The notes beneath the pieces are model-generated. The model was not told the origin of the DNA. It saw only the letters and a list, made by a program, of their open reading frames with translations, and did no database searches. The translations under genes were made by a program, and so were the position numbers. Positions 1 to 7,867 of a stretch of 64,000 bases of DNA are shown here, piece after piece. The stretch's first letter is position 1, and each line of letters starts with the position of its first letter. The DNA comes from an uncultured Lachnospiraceae bacterium (GTDB lineage: Bacteria > Bacillota > Clostridia > Lachnospirales > Lachnospiraceae): NCBI GenBank assembly GCA_934352055.1, contig CAKRJY010000001.1, positions 62,001 through 126,000 on the forward strand. Reading direction: 5' to 3'.

Positions 1-858
1 CAGCAAAAATGCGTTAAATGGTGAAAGCGTTGCCCCTGTATCGCGGAGCAAAATAGCTCTGATATATGTCACAAATGCTGCAGGACCAGCTGCATCCACA
101 AAGGAGATGCCATGATAACTAGGGTTTGGCTCTGCAATCGGTGCATATTTGCCGCTTGCCTTCCAGTCGAATTTACCACCGTCGACAATCACACCGCCCA
201 AGCTGGTTCCATGTCCACCAATAAATTTTGTTGCGGAATGTACCACAATGTCCGCACCATGTTCCAGTGGACGAATCAAATATGGTGTACCGAACGTATT
301 ATCAATTGCAAGTGGCAGTCCATGCTTATGTGCGATTTCAGCAATAGCATCAATATCCGGAATGTCGCTGTTTGGATTTCCAAGTGTCTCGATGAAAACA
401 GCTGTTGTATTATCCTGAATAGCAGCTTCTACTTCTTCAAGGTTATGAACATCTACAAATGTTGTTTCAATACCATACAACTTCAACGTATGTGCTAACA
501 GGTTATAACTTCCACCATAAATTGTTTTCTGTGCTACGATATGATCTCCAGCCTTTGCAAGTGCCTGAATCGTGTAGCTGATTGCTGCTGCACCGGAACT
601 AACTGCAAGACCTGCAACACCACCTTCTAATGCTGCAATACGATCTTCAAATACACCTTGTGTTGAATTGGTAAGTCTTCCGTAAATATTGCCTGCATCT
701 GCAAGTCCAAAACGATCCGCTGCATGCTGTGAATTGCGGAACACATAAGATGTTGTCTGATAAATTGGAACTGCTCTCGCATCGGTTGCCGGATCTGCTT
801 CTTCCTGTCCTACATGTAACTGTAATGTCTCAAATCTGTAATTTCTTTTTTCACTCAT
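1..858 (-). CDS. metY: O-acetylhomoserine sulfhydrylase (C-terminus beyond window edge)
   Basis: PLP enzyme of the Cys/Met-metabolism gamma-family; makes homocysteine from O-acetylhomoserine and sulfide. The visible 286 residues begin MSEKRNYRFETLQLHVGQE and contain the family's YGRLTNST segment, the SSGAAAISYT cofactor region, the ETLGNPNSDIPD aspartate motif and the SATKFIGGHG lysine that binds PLP. An ATG six bases upstream (864) sits only 3 nt from the GGAGAA ribosome binding site, while the ATG at 858 has 9 nt spacing, so 858 is preferred. The gene runs off the left edge of the window, so the C-terminal third is unseen. Its promoter region (1001-1050) carries a motif shared with cysK, and an Rrf2 regulator gene lies just upstream, which fits cysteine-responsive control. 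The family call is strong; cystathionine gamma-synthase would be the main alternative. Confidence 0.93.
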   Translation of the reverse strand, partial: MSEKRNYRFETLQLHVGQEEADPATDARAVPIYQTTSYVFRNSQHAADRFGLADAGNIYGRLTNSTQGVFEDRIAALEGGVAGLAVSSGAAAISYTIQALAKAGDHIVAQKTIYGGSYNLLAHTLKLYGIETTFVDVHNLEEVEAAIQDNTTAVFIETLGNPNSDIPDIDAIAEIAHKHGLPLAIDNTFGTPYLIRPLEHGADIVVHSATKFIGGHGTSLGGVIVDGGKFDWKASGKYAPIAEPNPSYHGISFVDAAGPAAFVTYIRAILLRDTGATLSPFNAFLL

Positions 859-1000
859 TTTCATTTTCTCCTTTATCTGCTCTTCGTTTTTTCACATCTT
901 TCCTTATATCAACATCGCCAGGAGCACATTCGAAAATGAACCGCTTCATCAAAATAATTCATCTTTTTTCCTTTCCCTATATCTATACCAACTTGCTAGG

Positions 1001-1050
1001 AATTATGATATTGGAATCATATCCCATATTTCCTAGTATGTCAATAGGTT
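1001..1050 (-). promoter_or_regulatory. metY promoter with overlapping Rrf2/CymR-like operator
   Basis: On the minus strand there is TTGACA (1044-1039), a 17-nt spacer and TATGAT (1021-1016), a near-consensus sigma-A promoter. The spacer and flanks hold the repeated motif CTAGGAAATATGGGA and a second TAGGAAT on the opposite strand, making an imperfect palindrome across the -10. Almost the same motif lies before cysK (2622-2656). The repressor gene for such a site is adjacent. Binding is inferred, not shown. Confidence 0.7.
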
Positions 1051-1063
1051 TTTTATATTTTTT

Positions 1064-1100
1064 AAAAAAGGACGCTCCTTGTGGCAAAAGGAACGTCCCT
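1064..1100 (-). terminator. Intrinsic terminator after the Rrf2 gene (repeat-family hairpin)
   Basis: Arms GGACGCTCCT (1070-1079) and AGGAACGTCC (1089-1098) pair with one mismatch around a 9-nt loop; on the minus strand the hairpin is followed by TTTTTT. It lies 3' of the Rrf2 gene and 5' of metY, so it separates their transcripts. An almost identical hairpin occurs at 13363-13394. Confidence 0.75.
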
Positions 1101-1104
1101 GCGG

Positions 1105-1542
1105 TTAAATCACGTAATTATTGGCCATCATACCCTGCTCTTCTTCCACAAGGTCCGCCAAAGTTGTGTTATCGATTACACTGCTGATTGCATCATCTAA
1201 TTTTTTCCAAAAATGCAAGGTCACACAACTATCTGCACGATCACATTGGTTCACGTCATCGGCAAGACATGCAACAGGAACCATATCTCCTTCCGTCAAA
1301 CGAAGGATCTGTCCCATCGTGTAATCCTCGGGATTTCGTGTGAGAACATAGCCACCTTGCGGTCCACGAATGCTTCTGACATAACCCGCTTTGTTTAAAA
1401 TAGACACCACCTGTTCCAGATACTTGTCTGAAATATTCTGTCGTGCCGCAACATCTTTGATGCGCACAGGTTCTCCTGTATTATGAAGTGCCAAATCCAA
1501 CATAAATCGAATGGCATATCTACCTTTTGTTGAAACTCTCAT
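1105..1542 (-). CDS. Rrf2-family transcriptional regulator (CymR/IscR type)
   Basis: 145-aa DNA-binding regulator. The N-terminus MRVSTKGRYAIRFMLDLAL and the winged-helix wing segment IRGPQGGYVLTR are hallmarks of Rrf2 proteins. Three cysteines at 92, 100 and 106 (C-x7-C-x5-C) sit where IscR-type members bind an Fe-S cluster; B. subtilis CymR lacks them, so this one may sense clusters as well as cysteine status. The gene lies 57 bp after cysK on the same strand and before metY, the usual setting of the cysteine-metabolism repressor. An AGAGGG site 6 nt upstream supports the start. Whether it acts as CymR (through CysK) or as IscR is not decided by sequence. Confidence 0.9.
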   Translation of the reverse strand: MRVSTKGRYAIRFMLDLALHNTGEPVRIKDVAARQNISDKYLEQVVSILNKAGYVRSIRGPQGGYVLTRNPEDYTMGQILRLTEGDMVPVACLADDVNQCDRADSCVTLHFWKKLDDAISSVIDNTTLADLVEEEQGMMANNYVI

Positions 1543-1599
1543 ACCTATCCCTCTTTTTCCTGTAAATGACGAAAAGCATCCTGTTGTGCTCTCGCCCGC

Positions 1600-2535
1600 T
1601 TAATCTGCAAATAACGGTGTAGACAAATATCTATCACCAGAATCCGGAAGAAGTACCACGATATTCTTCCCTTTGTTCTCTTCTCTCTTCGCCACAATCG
1701 TAGCTGCCTTTAGTGCTGCGCCGGAAGAGATTCCAACCAGAACGCCCTCCGTTACAGCAAACTTCTTACCCTCAGTAAATGCATCCTCATTCTCGATTGG
1801 AATAATCTCATCATAAATGCTCGTATCCAAAGTATCTGGTATAAAGCCTGCACCAATTCCCTGAATTTTATGCGCACCAGCCTTTCCTGTGGAAAGTACG
1901 GCACTTGTCGCCGGTTCCACTGCAATCACCTGAATGTCTGGATTTTGTTCTTTTAAATACGCACCAACACCGGAAATCGTTCCACCTGTACCTACGCCGG
2001 CAATAAAGATATCAACAGCACCATCTGTCTGCTTCCAGATTTCCGGGCCTGTTGTAGCTTTGTGTGCAGCCGGATTTGCCGGATTCACAAACTGTCCCAA
2101 CACAATGGAATCTGCAATCTCATTCTTTAGCTCTTCCGCTTTTTCAATGGCACCTTTCATGCCTTTTGCACCTTCGGTCAAAACAAGTTCTGCCCCATAG
2201 GCTTTCAAAAGATTACGACGCTCTACACTCATCGTATCCGGAAGTGTAATAATGGTGCGATATCCCCTTGCTGTCGCAACTGCTGCAAGTCCAATTCCTG
2301 TATTTCCGGAAGTAGGCTCAATAATGGTCGAGTCTTCCTTCAAGAGACCTTTCTTCTCCGCATCCTGAATCATTGCAAGCGCTACACGATCCTTCACAGA
2401 ACCAGCCGGATTCAAGTACTCCAACTTTGCTAGGATGGTTGCGTCCTTGACACCGACTGCCTCGGTGTAACGATTTAATTTCAAAATAGGTGTGTTACCG
2501 ATCAATTCTACTGCACTGTTCTTAATGTCTGCCAT
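1600..2535 (-). CDS. cysK: Cysteine synthase A (O-acetylserine sulfhydrylase)
   Basis: 311-aa cytoplasmic PLP enzyme that makes cysteine from O-acetylserine and sulfide. It has the fold-type II motif NPAGSVKDR with the PLP lysine at K48, the substrate-binding PTSGNTG loop at 74-80, and the GTGGTISG phosphate-binding loop in the middle of the protein. Length is that of CysK. The start has GGAGG 8 nt upstream. The Rrf2 regulator follows in the same orientation 57 bp downstream, so the two are probably co-transcribed. In Firmicutes CysK can act as a partner of CymR; here that is inference from context only. Confidence 0.96.
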   Translation of the reverse strand: MADIKNSAVELIGNTPILKLNRYTEAVGVKDATILAKLEYLNPAGSVKDRVALAMIQDAEKKGLLKEDSTIIEPTSGNTGIGLAAVATARGYRTIITLPDTMSVERRNLLKAYGAELVLTEGAKGMKGAIEKAEELKNEIADSIVLGQFVNPANPAAHKATTGPEIWKQTDGAVDIFIAGVGTGGTISGVGAYLKEQNPDIQVIAVEPATSAVLSTGKAGAHKIQGIGAGFIPDTLDTSIYDEIIPIENEDAFTEGKKFAVTEGVLVGISSGAALKAATIVAKREENKGKNIVVLLPDSGDRYLSTPLFAD

Positions 2536-2621
2536 TTGCTTTTCCTCCTACAAATCCTGTCTGCTCACATCCGCTGATGCAGGCAACTAAGTATCAACAT
2601 GTTTCATTTCATCACAAAATT

Positions 2622-2656
2622 CACAACTCCTATATTCCTAGTCAAATAGTAGGTTT
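2622..2656 (-). promoter_or_regulatory. cysK upstream motif (Rrf2/CymR-like operator, -35 element)
   Basis: Minus-strand sequence contains TTGACT (2645-2640) overlapped by CTAGGAATATAGGA and preceded by AAAACCTA. The AAAACCTA, TTGAC and CTAGGAA-TAT-GGA elements also occur in front of metY in similar order. The matching -10 is weak (around GAATTT), so the exact promoter is uncertain; the shared motif is the main observation. Confidence 0.5.
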
Positions 2657-2686
2657 TCTATGATTTGTAGTTTAAAGGATAGGATT

Positions 2687-2944
2687 TTATTTGTCAATAC
2701 CTTTCTTTACCTTATCTCTGGCTTCTTTATACTCCTGCCTGTCCATCGGATAGATATAGCCACAACTTTCACACATAATGCCGCGTTCCTTTTCGATATT
2801 TACAACCGGTATCCAAAATAAAGTACCCTGGTTTAAGTGGCGGCACAAGGTCATATATGCATCGTGTCCACAGTTTTTGCAAATACCTCTTCCTACATGT
2901 CCCTCGCGTTTGAATACCATTTTCTGTCCATGTACTACTACCAT
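2687..2944 (-). CDS. Small zinc-ribbon protein of unknown function
   Basis: 85-aa soluble protein with two CxxC knuckles, ICKNCGH (around residue 22) and MCESCGY (around 57), separated by about 32 residues, as in a zinc ribbon; the tail is Lys/Glu-rich. The start overlaps the stop of the membrane-protein gene upstream by 7 nt and has GGAGGTG 4 nt before the ATG, so the two are translationally coupled. Function is not recognised; nucleic-acid or protein binding is typical of such ribbons. The reading frame and coupling make it a real gene. Confidence 0.75.
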   Translation of the reverse strand: MVVVHGQKMVFKREGHVGRGICKNCGHDAYMTLCRHLNQGTLFWIPVVNIEKERGIMCESCGYIYPMDRQEYKEARDKVKKGIDK

Positions 2945-3495
2945 TGCGCACCTCCGTTCAAGCGTGTGATCTGTTTCAGATTGGCAATCATACCGCTGAA
3001 TTCCTCGGTCATCTTAGCGGCACTTCCCACCAGCGTTCGGCTGCCGTCGGCGGTTTCTAATGCTATGTAAATCGTCTCCTGGGGCTCGCCATCGACCATA
3101 TTACAGCGGAAGACATTGTGAATCTCCTGTAAGTCTACGATGCGAAAGCCCTCCTTAGCCGCTGCAAAATCCAAAAGATACCGACGTCCGTATGCCACCT
3201 GATATTTTTTGGAAAATTTTGCTCCCATATAGGAAAAATCATTGTATAGGATTTGCAGACTCCCCTCCTCCTCCATTTCCCTCAACTGGGCTTTGATGCG
3301 CTTCTTCTTGGTTCCAGCTGTGCCAAACATCAGTATTGCAACAAAGGCAAAAATACCAGCCGCCAGAAGATATACATCCCCTTCGCTGTCTCCAATGCCC
3401 AGCAAAGCCAAAAAAAGTGCCAGAATAATAAATACCACGGTCGCTTTCACATTGACCTTGCACATTTCCACAAGTTTTTTCTTAAACTTCTCCAT
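2938..3495 (-). CDS. Hypothetical membrane protein, two N-terminal TM helices
   Basis: 185 aa from the ATG at 3495, chosen because GGGAGG lies 6 nt upstream; a longer reading frame exists but has no ribosome binding site. After a basic N-terminus come two hydrophobic stretches (about residues 17-36 and 45-60, the second starting YLLAAGIFAF), then KKKR and a soluble C-terminal domain of about 115 residues with no recognised motif. This domain may be a PH-like or YcxB-like cytoplasmic fold, but that is a guess. It overlaps the zinc-ribbon gene downstream, so the pair is a two-gene unit. No homologue function is recognised. Confidence 0.7.
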   Translation of the reverse strand: MEKFKKKLVEMCKVNVKATVVFIILALFLALLGIGDSEGDVYLLAAGIFAFVAILMFGTAGTKKKRIKAQLREMEEEGSLQILYNDFSYMGAKFSKKYQVAYGRRYLLDFAAAKEGFRIVDLQEIHNVFRCNMVDGEPQETIYIALETADGSRTLVGSAAKMTEEFSGMIANLKQITRLNGGAQW

Positions 3496-3599
3496 ACATA
3501 ACCTCCCGATAGATGATTTCCAGCAATCTGCTTTGTAGTCAATTATACTACCTGCCCGATTGGCCCGCAATCACTGGCAAATAGAAAATACGCAAAAAA

Positions 3600-3641
3600 A
3601 GCCATCCAATGCCACGATTATGAAGTTGGCACTGGACGACT
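3600..3641 (-). terminator. Intrinsic terminator after the DtxR-family gene
   Basis: A 15-bp stem (arms 3600-3614 and 3627-3641, fully paired if three G-U wobbles are allowed) is followed on the minus strand by TTTTTTT. It lies about 115 bp past the DtxR-family stop. The bases between 3642 and 3755 hold no gene that I recognise. Confidence 0.8.
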
Positions 3642-3755
3642 TTCGTCTTTTTCTTCGATTGTTCTTATCCCCTGTCTCATCTTCTGCCTCTACTTCTCTG
3701 CTAAACCAACGTCAACTTACCCAGTTTAGCGCCGTAAGCGATGCAAGACCACAAT

Positions 3756-4136
3756 CTAAAGTTGAAGTTTACTCTGAATCAGTTTCTTTACAGCATCAAA
3801 ACTCTCCTTGCTAATGACATGCTCAATACGACAGGCATCTTCCAAAGCAATTTCTTTCGGAACCCCCAGTGTCATGAGTCCCTGCGAGATCATTTCATGG
3901 CGTTCGTAAATCATCTCTGCAATCTCACGTCCTGCATCTGTAAGATAAATATATCCTGCATCTGTTACCGTAATCTGCTCCTTTTCACGCAGATTTTTCA
4001 TTGCAATACTGACACTGGACTTTTTGAAATCCAGTTCATTTGCAATATCAACTGCTCGAACAACCGGTAATCTCTTACTAAGAATCAAAATGGTTTCCAA
4101 ATAATTCTCAGCTGATTCATTAATAAATGTTCGCAT
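3756..4136 (-). CDS. DtxR/MntR-family metal-dependent transcriptional regulator
   Basis: 126-aa metalloregulator: an N-terminal winged helix (DIANELDFKKSSVSIAMKNL is the recognition-helix region) and a dimerisation domain, without the SH3-like third domain, as in MntR. Metal-ligand positions can be read: H80 in YERHE, and C102, E105, H106 in DACRIEHVIS. These match the Cys-Glu-His set of DtxR rather than the all-carboxylate/His set of B. subtilis MntR, and suggest Fe(II) or a related metal. The residue equal to DtxR Met10 is Asn here. No transporter gene is adjacent; the nearby nickel-chaperone operon is transcribed towards it. Confidence 0.9.
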   Translation of the reverse strand: MRTFINESAENYLETILILSKRLPVVRAVDIANELDFKKSSVSIAMKNLREKEQITVTDAGYIYLTDAGREIAEMIYERHEMISQGLMTLGVPKEIALEDACRIEHVISKESFDAVKKLIQSKLQL

Positions 4137-4278
4137 ACAATTCCAACCTCCTAAAATCTATGACTGACTCTGAGAGTAGCAAATAATCTTTTTCAAATGA
4201 TTCTGATGTCAAAACTCTTTAGATATGACTATCATAACATATTTAGGATAGCAGGTGAAGATATTTCTATGCTTCCTT

Positions 4279-4734
4279 TTACTCTGCTACTGTTTCATCT
4301 GCAATCGGCATGGCACCATGATCTTCGTTTTCGATTTCCTCTAGTGCCTCACTTTCAGCTTCTGCATCCGCGGTTTCCTCGCAATCCTCATCATATACAA
4401 CGATTTCTTTGATTGCATGCTCATTTCCCTGCACCAGATACGTATGCTCGCTGCCACAATACGGACAGATCTTTCCATGTTCTACCGTGCCATATGTTTT
4501 TTCACAATCTTCACAGAATGTAACTGCCGGAATCATTTCGACCTCCAGCTCACAATCTTTTAAAATCTCACTCTTTGTACATTTCCATTTCCAACAGTCA
4601 TCCAGATATTCCGGAATAACCGTAGACACTTCTCCAATCTGTAAAACAACCTTTGCTACATGATTTACGTGATTTTCTACAGCAAGTGATTCTACTTTTT
4701 TGGCAATGTGAAATACAATTCCTAATTCATGCAT
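4279..4734 (-). CDS. hypA: HypA-type nickel metallochaperone with acidic C-terminal tail
   Basis: HypA delivers nickel during NiFe-hydrogenase (and sometimes urease) maturation. The protein starts MHELGIVFHIAKK, giving the nickel-binding Met-His-Glu N-terminus, and has the zinc-site cysteines FCEDC and ICPYCG. Start 4734 is chosen because the MHE terminus must be exposed and AGAGGG lies 7 nt upstream. At 151 aa it is longer than the usual 113-120 because of a very acidic tail (about 38 residues rich in Glu/Asp/Ala). No hydrogenase or other hyp gene is in the window; instead it follows the flavoprotein of the CooC/dehydratase operon after 181 bp. It may serve a nickel enzyme assembled by that operon. 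Confidence 0.88.
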   Translation of the reverse strand: MHELGIVFHIAKKVESLAVENHVNHVAKVVLQIGEVSTVIPEYLDDCWKWKCTKSEILKDCELEVEMIPAVTFCEDCEKTYGTVEHGKICPYCGSEHTYLVQGNEHAIKEIVVYDEDCEETADAEAESEALEEIENEDHGAMPIADETVAE

Positions 4735-4843
4735 AATGTTTCCCTCTTTAATCTCTATATTCCCCGAACACACCATATCCCATATGCCGTATGGCATGCT
4801 TCGTACCACGTCTTTTCTAACAGACGCTGTATCAGTATAACAC

Positions 4844-4886
4844 ATCAGCCGCCCACTTGCATCTTTTATGCACATAGGCGGCTGAT
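4844..4886. other. 10-bp perfect inverted repeat between flavoprotein gene and hypA
   Basis: Arms ATCAGCCGCC (4844-4853) and GGCGGCTGAT (4877-4886) flank a 23-nt loop. On the plus strand it is followed by a T-rich run; on the minus strand, the direction of the operon, no T-run follows. A second small hairpin (CGTCT/AGACG, 4809-4826) lies nearer hypA. It could be an RNA-processing or attenuation site in the hypA leader. Confidence 0.5.
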
Positions 4887-4915
4887 TTTCACCATTTTTT
4901 TATTTCTGGTAACTA

Positions 4916-7786
4916 TTATTTCTTCTGTTTTGCTTCCTGAATCGCAGCTTTTTCTTCTGCTGTCTTTGGTGCAAATACAATCTTAACTGCACGCTTTAAC
5001 TGGTAAGGAAGAATTGCTTTAAATTTATCCTCTGCAGTAATCATCGTTGAACATTCCGGATGATCTCTGTGAAGTGTAATAGCATCAAATGCACACTTGG
5101 TCGTACATACACCACAACCGATACACTTGTTGGCATCCACAATCGTAGCACCACAGCCGAGGCAACGTGATGTTTCAATCTTCACCTGTTCCTCTGTCAA
5201 CGCAACATGCGCATCCTTGAAGGACTTGTTTCCAAGTGTCTCATCAAAGCCTTCTGACTGACGGGATGAATTGTCATAGCTTTCAACGAGAATATCATCC
5301 TTATTCAATTCAATGAATTCCCACTTATTACGTCCGATGGTCATATGACCGCCCTGTACATATCTATGTAAGGATTCGGATGCCCAATGTCCTGCTGCAA
5401 TCGCATCAATTGCAAATTTTGGACCTGTCATTACATCACCGCCGATAAAGAGATCCGGAGCGCCTTCTACCTGATAAGTAAGACCATCTGCAACAAGTGC
5501 CGGTCCTCTAAACTGAACCTTTTCACTCTTTAACAAATCGCCCCATACAGACTGCTGTCCTACGGCAAAAATTACACGGTCACAATCAATCGTAATTGTC
5601 TCATTTTCATCATATTTTGGAGCAAATTTCTTACGTCCATCTACTTCTTCAAATACAGATACGCATTTCTTAAATACGATTCCGGTTACCTTACCGTCTG
5701 TAACTAAGACTTCCTTTGGTCCCCATCCGCACTTGATTGTAACGCCATCTTCGCCTGCTTCTCTTACTTCTTCATCCGATGCCGGCATTTCTTTTTCTGA
5801 CTCGAGGCAAAGCTGTGTTACCTCAGAAGCGCCATTTCTAGCACTCACGCGTGATGCATCAATTGCAACGTTACCACCACCGACAACAACGACTCTGCCG
5901 TTATAATCAGCGCCACCGCAGTTTGCCACCTGTAAGTAATCGATTGCTGTAAAGGTGCCTTCTGCATCATCACCCGGGACTCCCGGGCGACGTCCTGCAG
6001 AACAACCAATGGCAAGATAGAATGCCTTGTAGCCCTGTGCACGGAGTTCGTCTAAGGAGATATCCTTACCAACTTCTACACCAGTCTTAATCTCAACGCC
6101 CATCTCGCGCATAACGTCGATTTCTGCTTCTATAACATCCTTTTCCAATTTGTAAGAAGGAATACCATAACGAAGCATACCACCTGCACATTCATTTTTC
6201 TCAAATACTGTTGGCTTATAGCCTCTTTCTGCCAAATAGAATGCACAGGAAAGTCCAGCCGGTCCACCTCCGATAATAGCAATCTTTTCATCCCAGCCGT
6301 CTCTATGAATGCTTGCCGGAACTACAATTGGAGGCACATATCTTGTATCTGCATGTAAATCGCGTTCTGCAATAAAGCGTTTTACTGCATCAATAGCGAT
6401 TGGTTCATCAATAGTACCTCTTGTACATGCATCTTCACAACGTCTGTTACAAATTCGTCCACAAACCGCCGGGAATGGATTCTGTTTCTTAATAAGCGCC
6501 AAAGCTTCTGTGTATTCGCCCTGTGCTGCTTTCTTAAGATATCCCTGTACTGCAATATGCGCAGGACAAGCTGTCTTACATGGAGCTGTTCCTGTCTTAT
6601 GCGTATTGATACGATTGTTATCTCTATAATCTGGGTCATAGAATTCTCTACCCCATTTTACCTTGTCCGGAAGTAACTGTTTTGGATAAGTCACTTCTGT
6701 TCCATCTGCCTTGCACAATTTCTGTCCCAATCGGGTTGCGCCTGCCGGACAGTATTCTACGCATCGACCACAAGCCACACATTTATCTTTGTCTACGTGT
6801 GCAACATAAGCAGAACGTGACATATTTGGTGTATTAAACAGCTGTGATGTACGAAGTGCATTACAGATATTTACATTACAGTTACAGATACCAAAGATCT
6901 TATTTTCACCATCGATATTCGTAATCTGATGTACAAATCCATTGTCTTCTGCACGCTGCAAAATCTCAAGTGCTTCCTCCTTTGTAATGTCATGACCCTT
7001 ACCGGTCTCACGGCAGTAGTCCGCGAAATCGCCAACACCGATACACCAGCCATAATCGTCGTCTGCAACACCTTCACCGATTGCCTTACGTGAGGCGCGG
7101 CAAGAACAACGACCTACACCAATCTTGCCTTCATATTTGGATAACCAGTATGACAATTTTTCTATATCAATTGCTTCATTTTCCATGGAAATCGCTTTTT
7201 CTACCGGAATAACGTGCATACCGACACCGGCACCACCTGGAGGTACCATCTGTGTAATACCATCGAGTGGAATATAGGTCATTCTTTCAAAGAATGCTGC
7301 CAGATCCGGATGTGCTTCCAATCTTGGATTTGCATACTGATTCTCCGCATCCTCCTCCATGTTGAAAAGCTCCGCTGATCCCGGTACAAACATTGGAAGT
7401 GTGTAACGTCTTTCTGACTGTGGTGCTGTACGACCATTATGATCATAATGGTAACCATAATCATACTCGAGCAATCCAATATAACTCATTTCATCGAGTA
7501 ATTTCTGAAATCCTTCTTTTCCTTTTGCCTCAACCATACCTTTGTTCATCTCACACAACTGATCAAACGTATAGTGCACACGTCTTTTCATGGTAAGACC
7601 AACCTCTGCCATCTCCTCTGTGATGATTTCAGCAAGCCCCCAATACTCTGGGTCCTCTGCCTTTACACCACCAATCATATGTCCGGCAACGTCCGTAATT
7701 CTCTTTCCTAATGCAAGAATCTTCGGACTTGGGTTCTGATCGCCTTTGTGGTTTGCAGGCCACTCGTTGTACTTATTCATGTCCAT
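4916..7786 (-). CDS. Multi-cluster FAD/NAD(P) oxidoreductase (GltD-like core with ferredoxin domains)
   Basis: 956-aa cytoplasmic electron-transfer flavoprotein. Domains in order: an N-terminal region of about 320 residues with an unusual Cys set (C227, C229, C248, C258, C301, C303, C308); a 4Fe-4S ferredoxin motif CVACGRCVEYC (336-346); a GltD-type Fe-S region (C403, C407, C442, C446, C450, C454); an FAD Rossmann fold with GGGPAG (506-511); an NAD(P) Rossmann fold with GGGNVA (636-641); and a C-terminal ferredoxin with CLGCG (875-879) and CIGCGVCTTKC (888-898). It likely passes electrons from NAD(P)H to ferredoxin-type acceptors, here plausibly to the activase/dehydratase encoded just upstream. 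Whether it bifurcates electrons cannot be read from sequence. GGAGAG lies 7 nt before the start. Confidence 0.85.
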   Translation of the reverse strand: MDMNKYNEWPANHKGDQNPSPKILALGKRITDVAGHMIGGVKAEDPEYWGLAEIITEEMAEVGLTMKRRVHYTFDQLCEMNKGMVEAKGKEGFQKLLDEMSYIGLLEYDYGYHYDHNGRTAPQSERRYTLPMFVPGSAELFNMEEDAENQYANPRLEAHPDLAAFFERMTYIPLDGITQMVPPGGAGVGMHVIPVEKAISMENEAIDIEKLSYWLSKYEGKIGVGRCSCRASRKAIGEGVADDDYGWCIGVGDFADYCRETGKGHDITKEEALEILQRAEDNGFVHQITNIDGENKIFGICNCNVNICNALRTSQLFNTPNMSRSAYVAHVDKDKCVACGRCVEYCPAGATRLGQKLCKADGTEVTYPKQLLPDKVKWGREFYDPDYRDNNRINTHKTGTAPCKTACPAHIAVQGYLKKAAQGEYTEALALIKKQNPFPAVCGRICNRRCEDACTRGTIDEPIAIDAVKRFIAERDLHADTRYVPPIVVPASIHRDGWDEKIAIIGGGPAGLSCAFYLAERGYKPTVFEKNECAGGMLRYGIPSYKLEKDVIEAEIDVMREMGVEIKTGVEVGKDISLDELRAQGYKAFYLAIGCSAGRRPGVPGDDAEGTFTAIDYLQVANCGGADYNGRVVVVGGGNVAIDASRVSARNGASEVTQLCLESEKEMPASDEEVREAGEDGVTIKCGWGPKEVLVTDGKVTGIVFKKCVSVFEEVDGRKKFAPKYDENETITIDCDRVIFAVGQQSVWGDLLKSEKVQFRGPALVADGLTYQVEGAPDLFIGGDVMTGPKFAIDAIAAGHWASESLHRYVQGGHMTIGRNKWEFIELNKDDILVESYDNSSRQSEGFDETLGNKSFKDAHVALTEEQVKIETSRCLGCGATIVDANKCIGCGVCTTKCAFDAITLHRDHPECSTMITAEDKFKAILPYQLKRAVKIVFAPKTAEEKAAIQEAKQKK

Positions 7787-7867
7787 GTCTATACTCTCCT
7801 TTTCTTACTATTCATTACCTGTGTCTATTGTAAGCAAAATCTCATGCTTCACATTCTCTTATTCTAC

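Noticed and set aside
112..498. Plus-strand frames across metY
   Set aside because: They oppose a clear gene and show no family motif.
3642..3755. Possible extra coding sequence after the DtxR-family gene
   Set aside because: Short frames end without start or binding site and the one with charged residues reads into the terminator; nothing recognisable.
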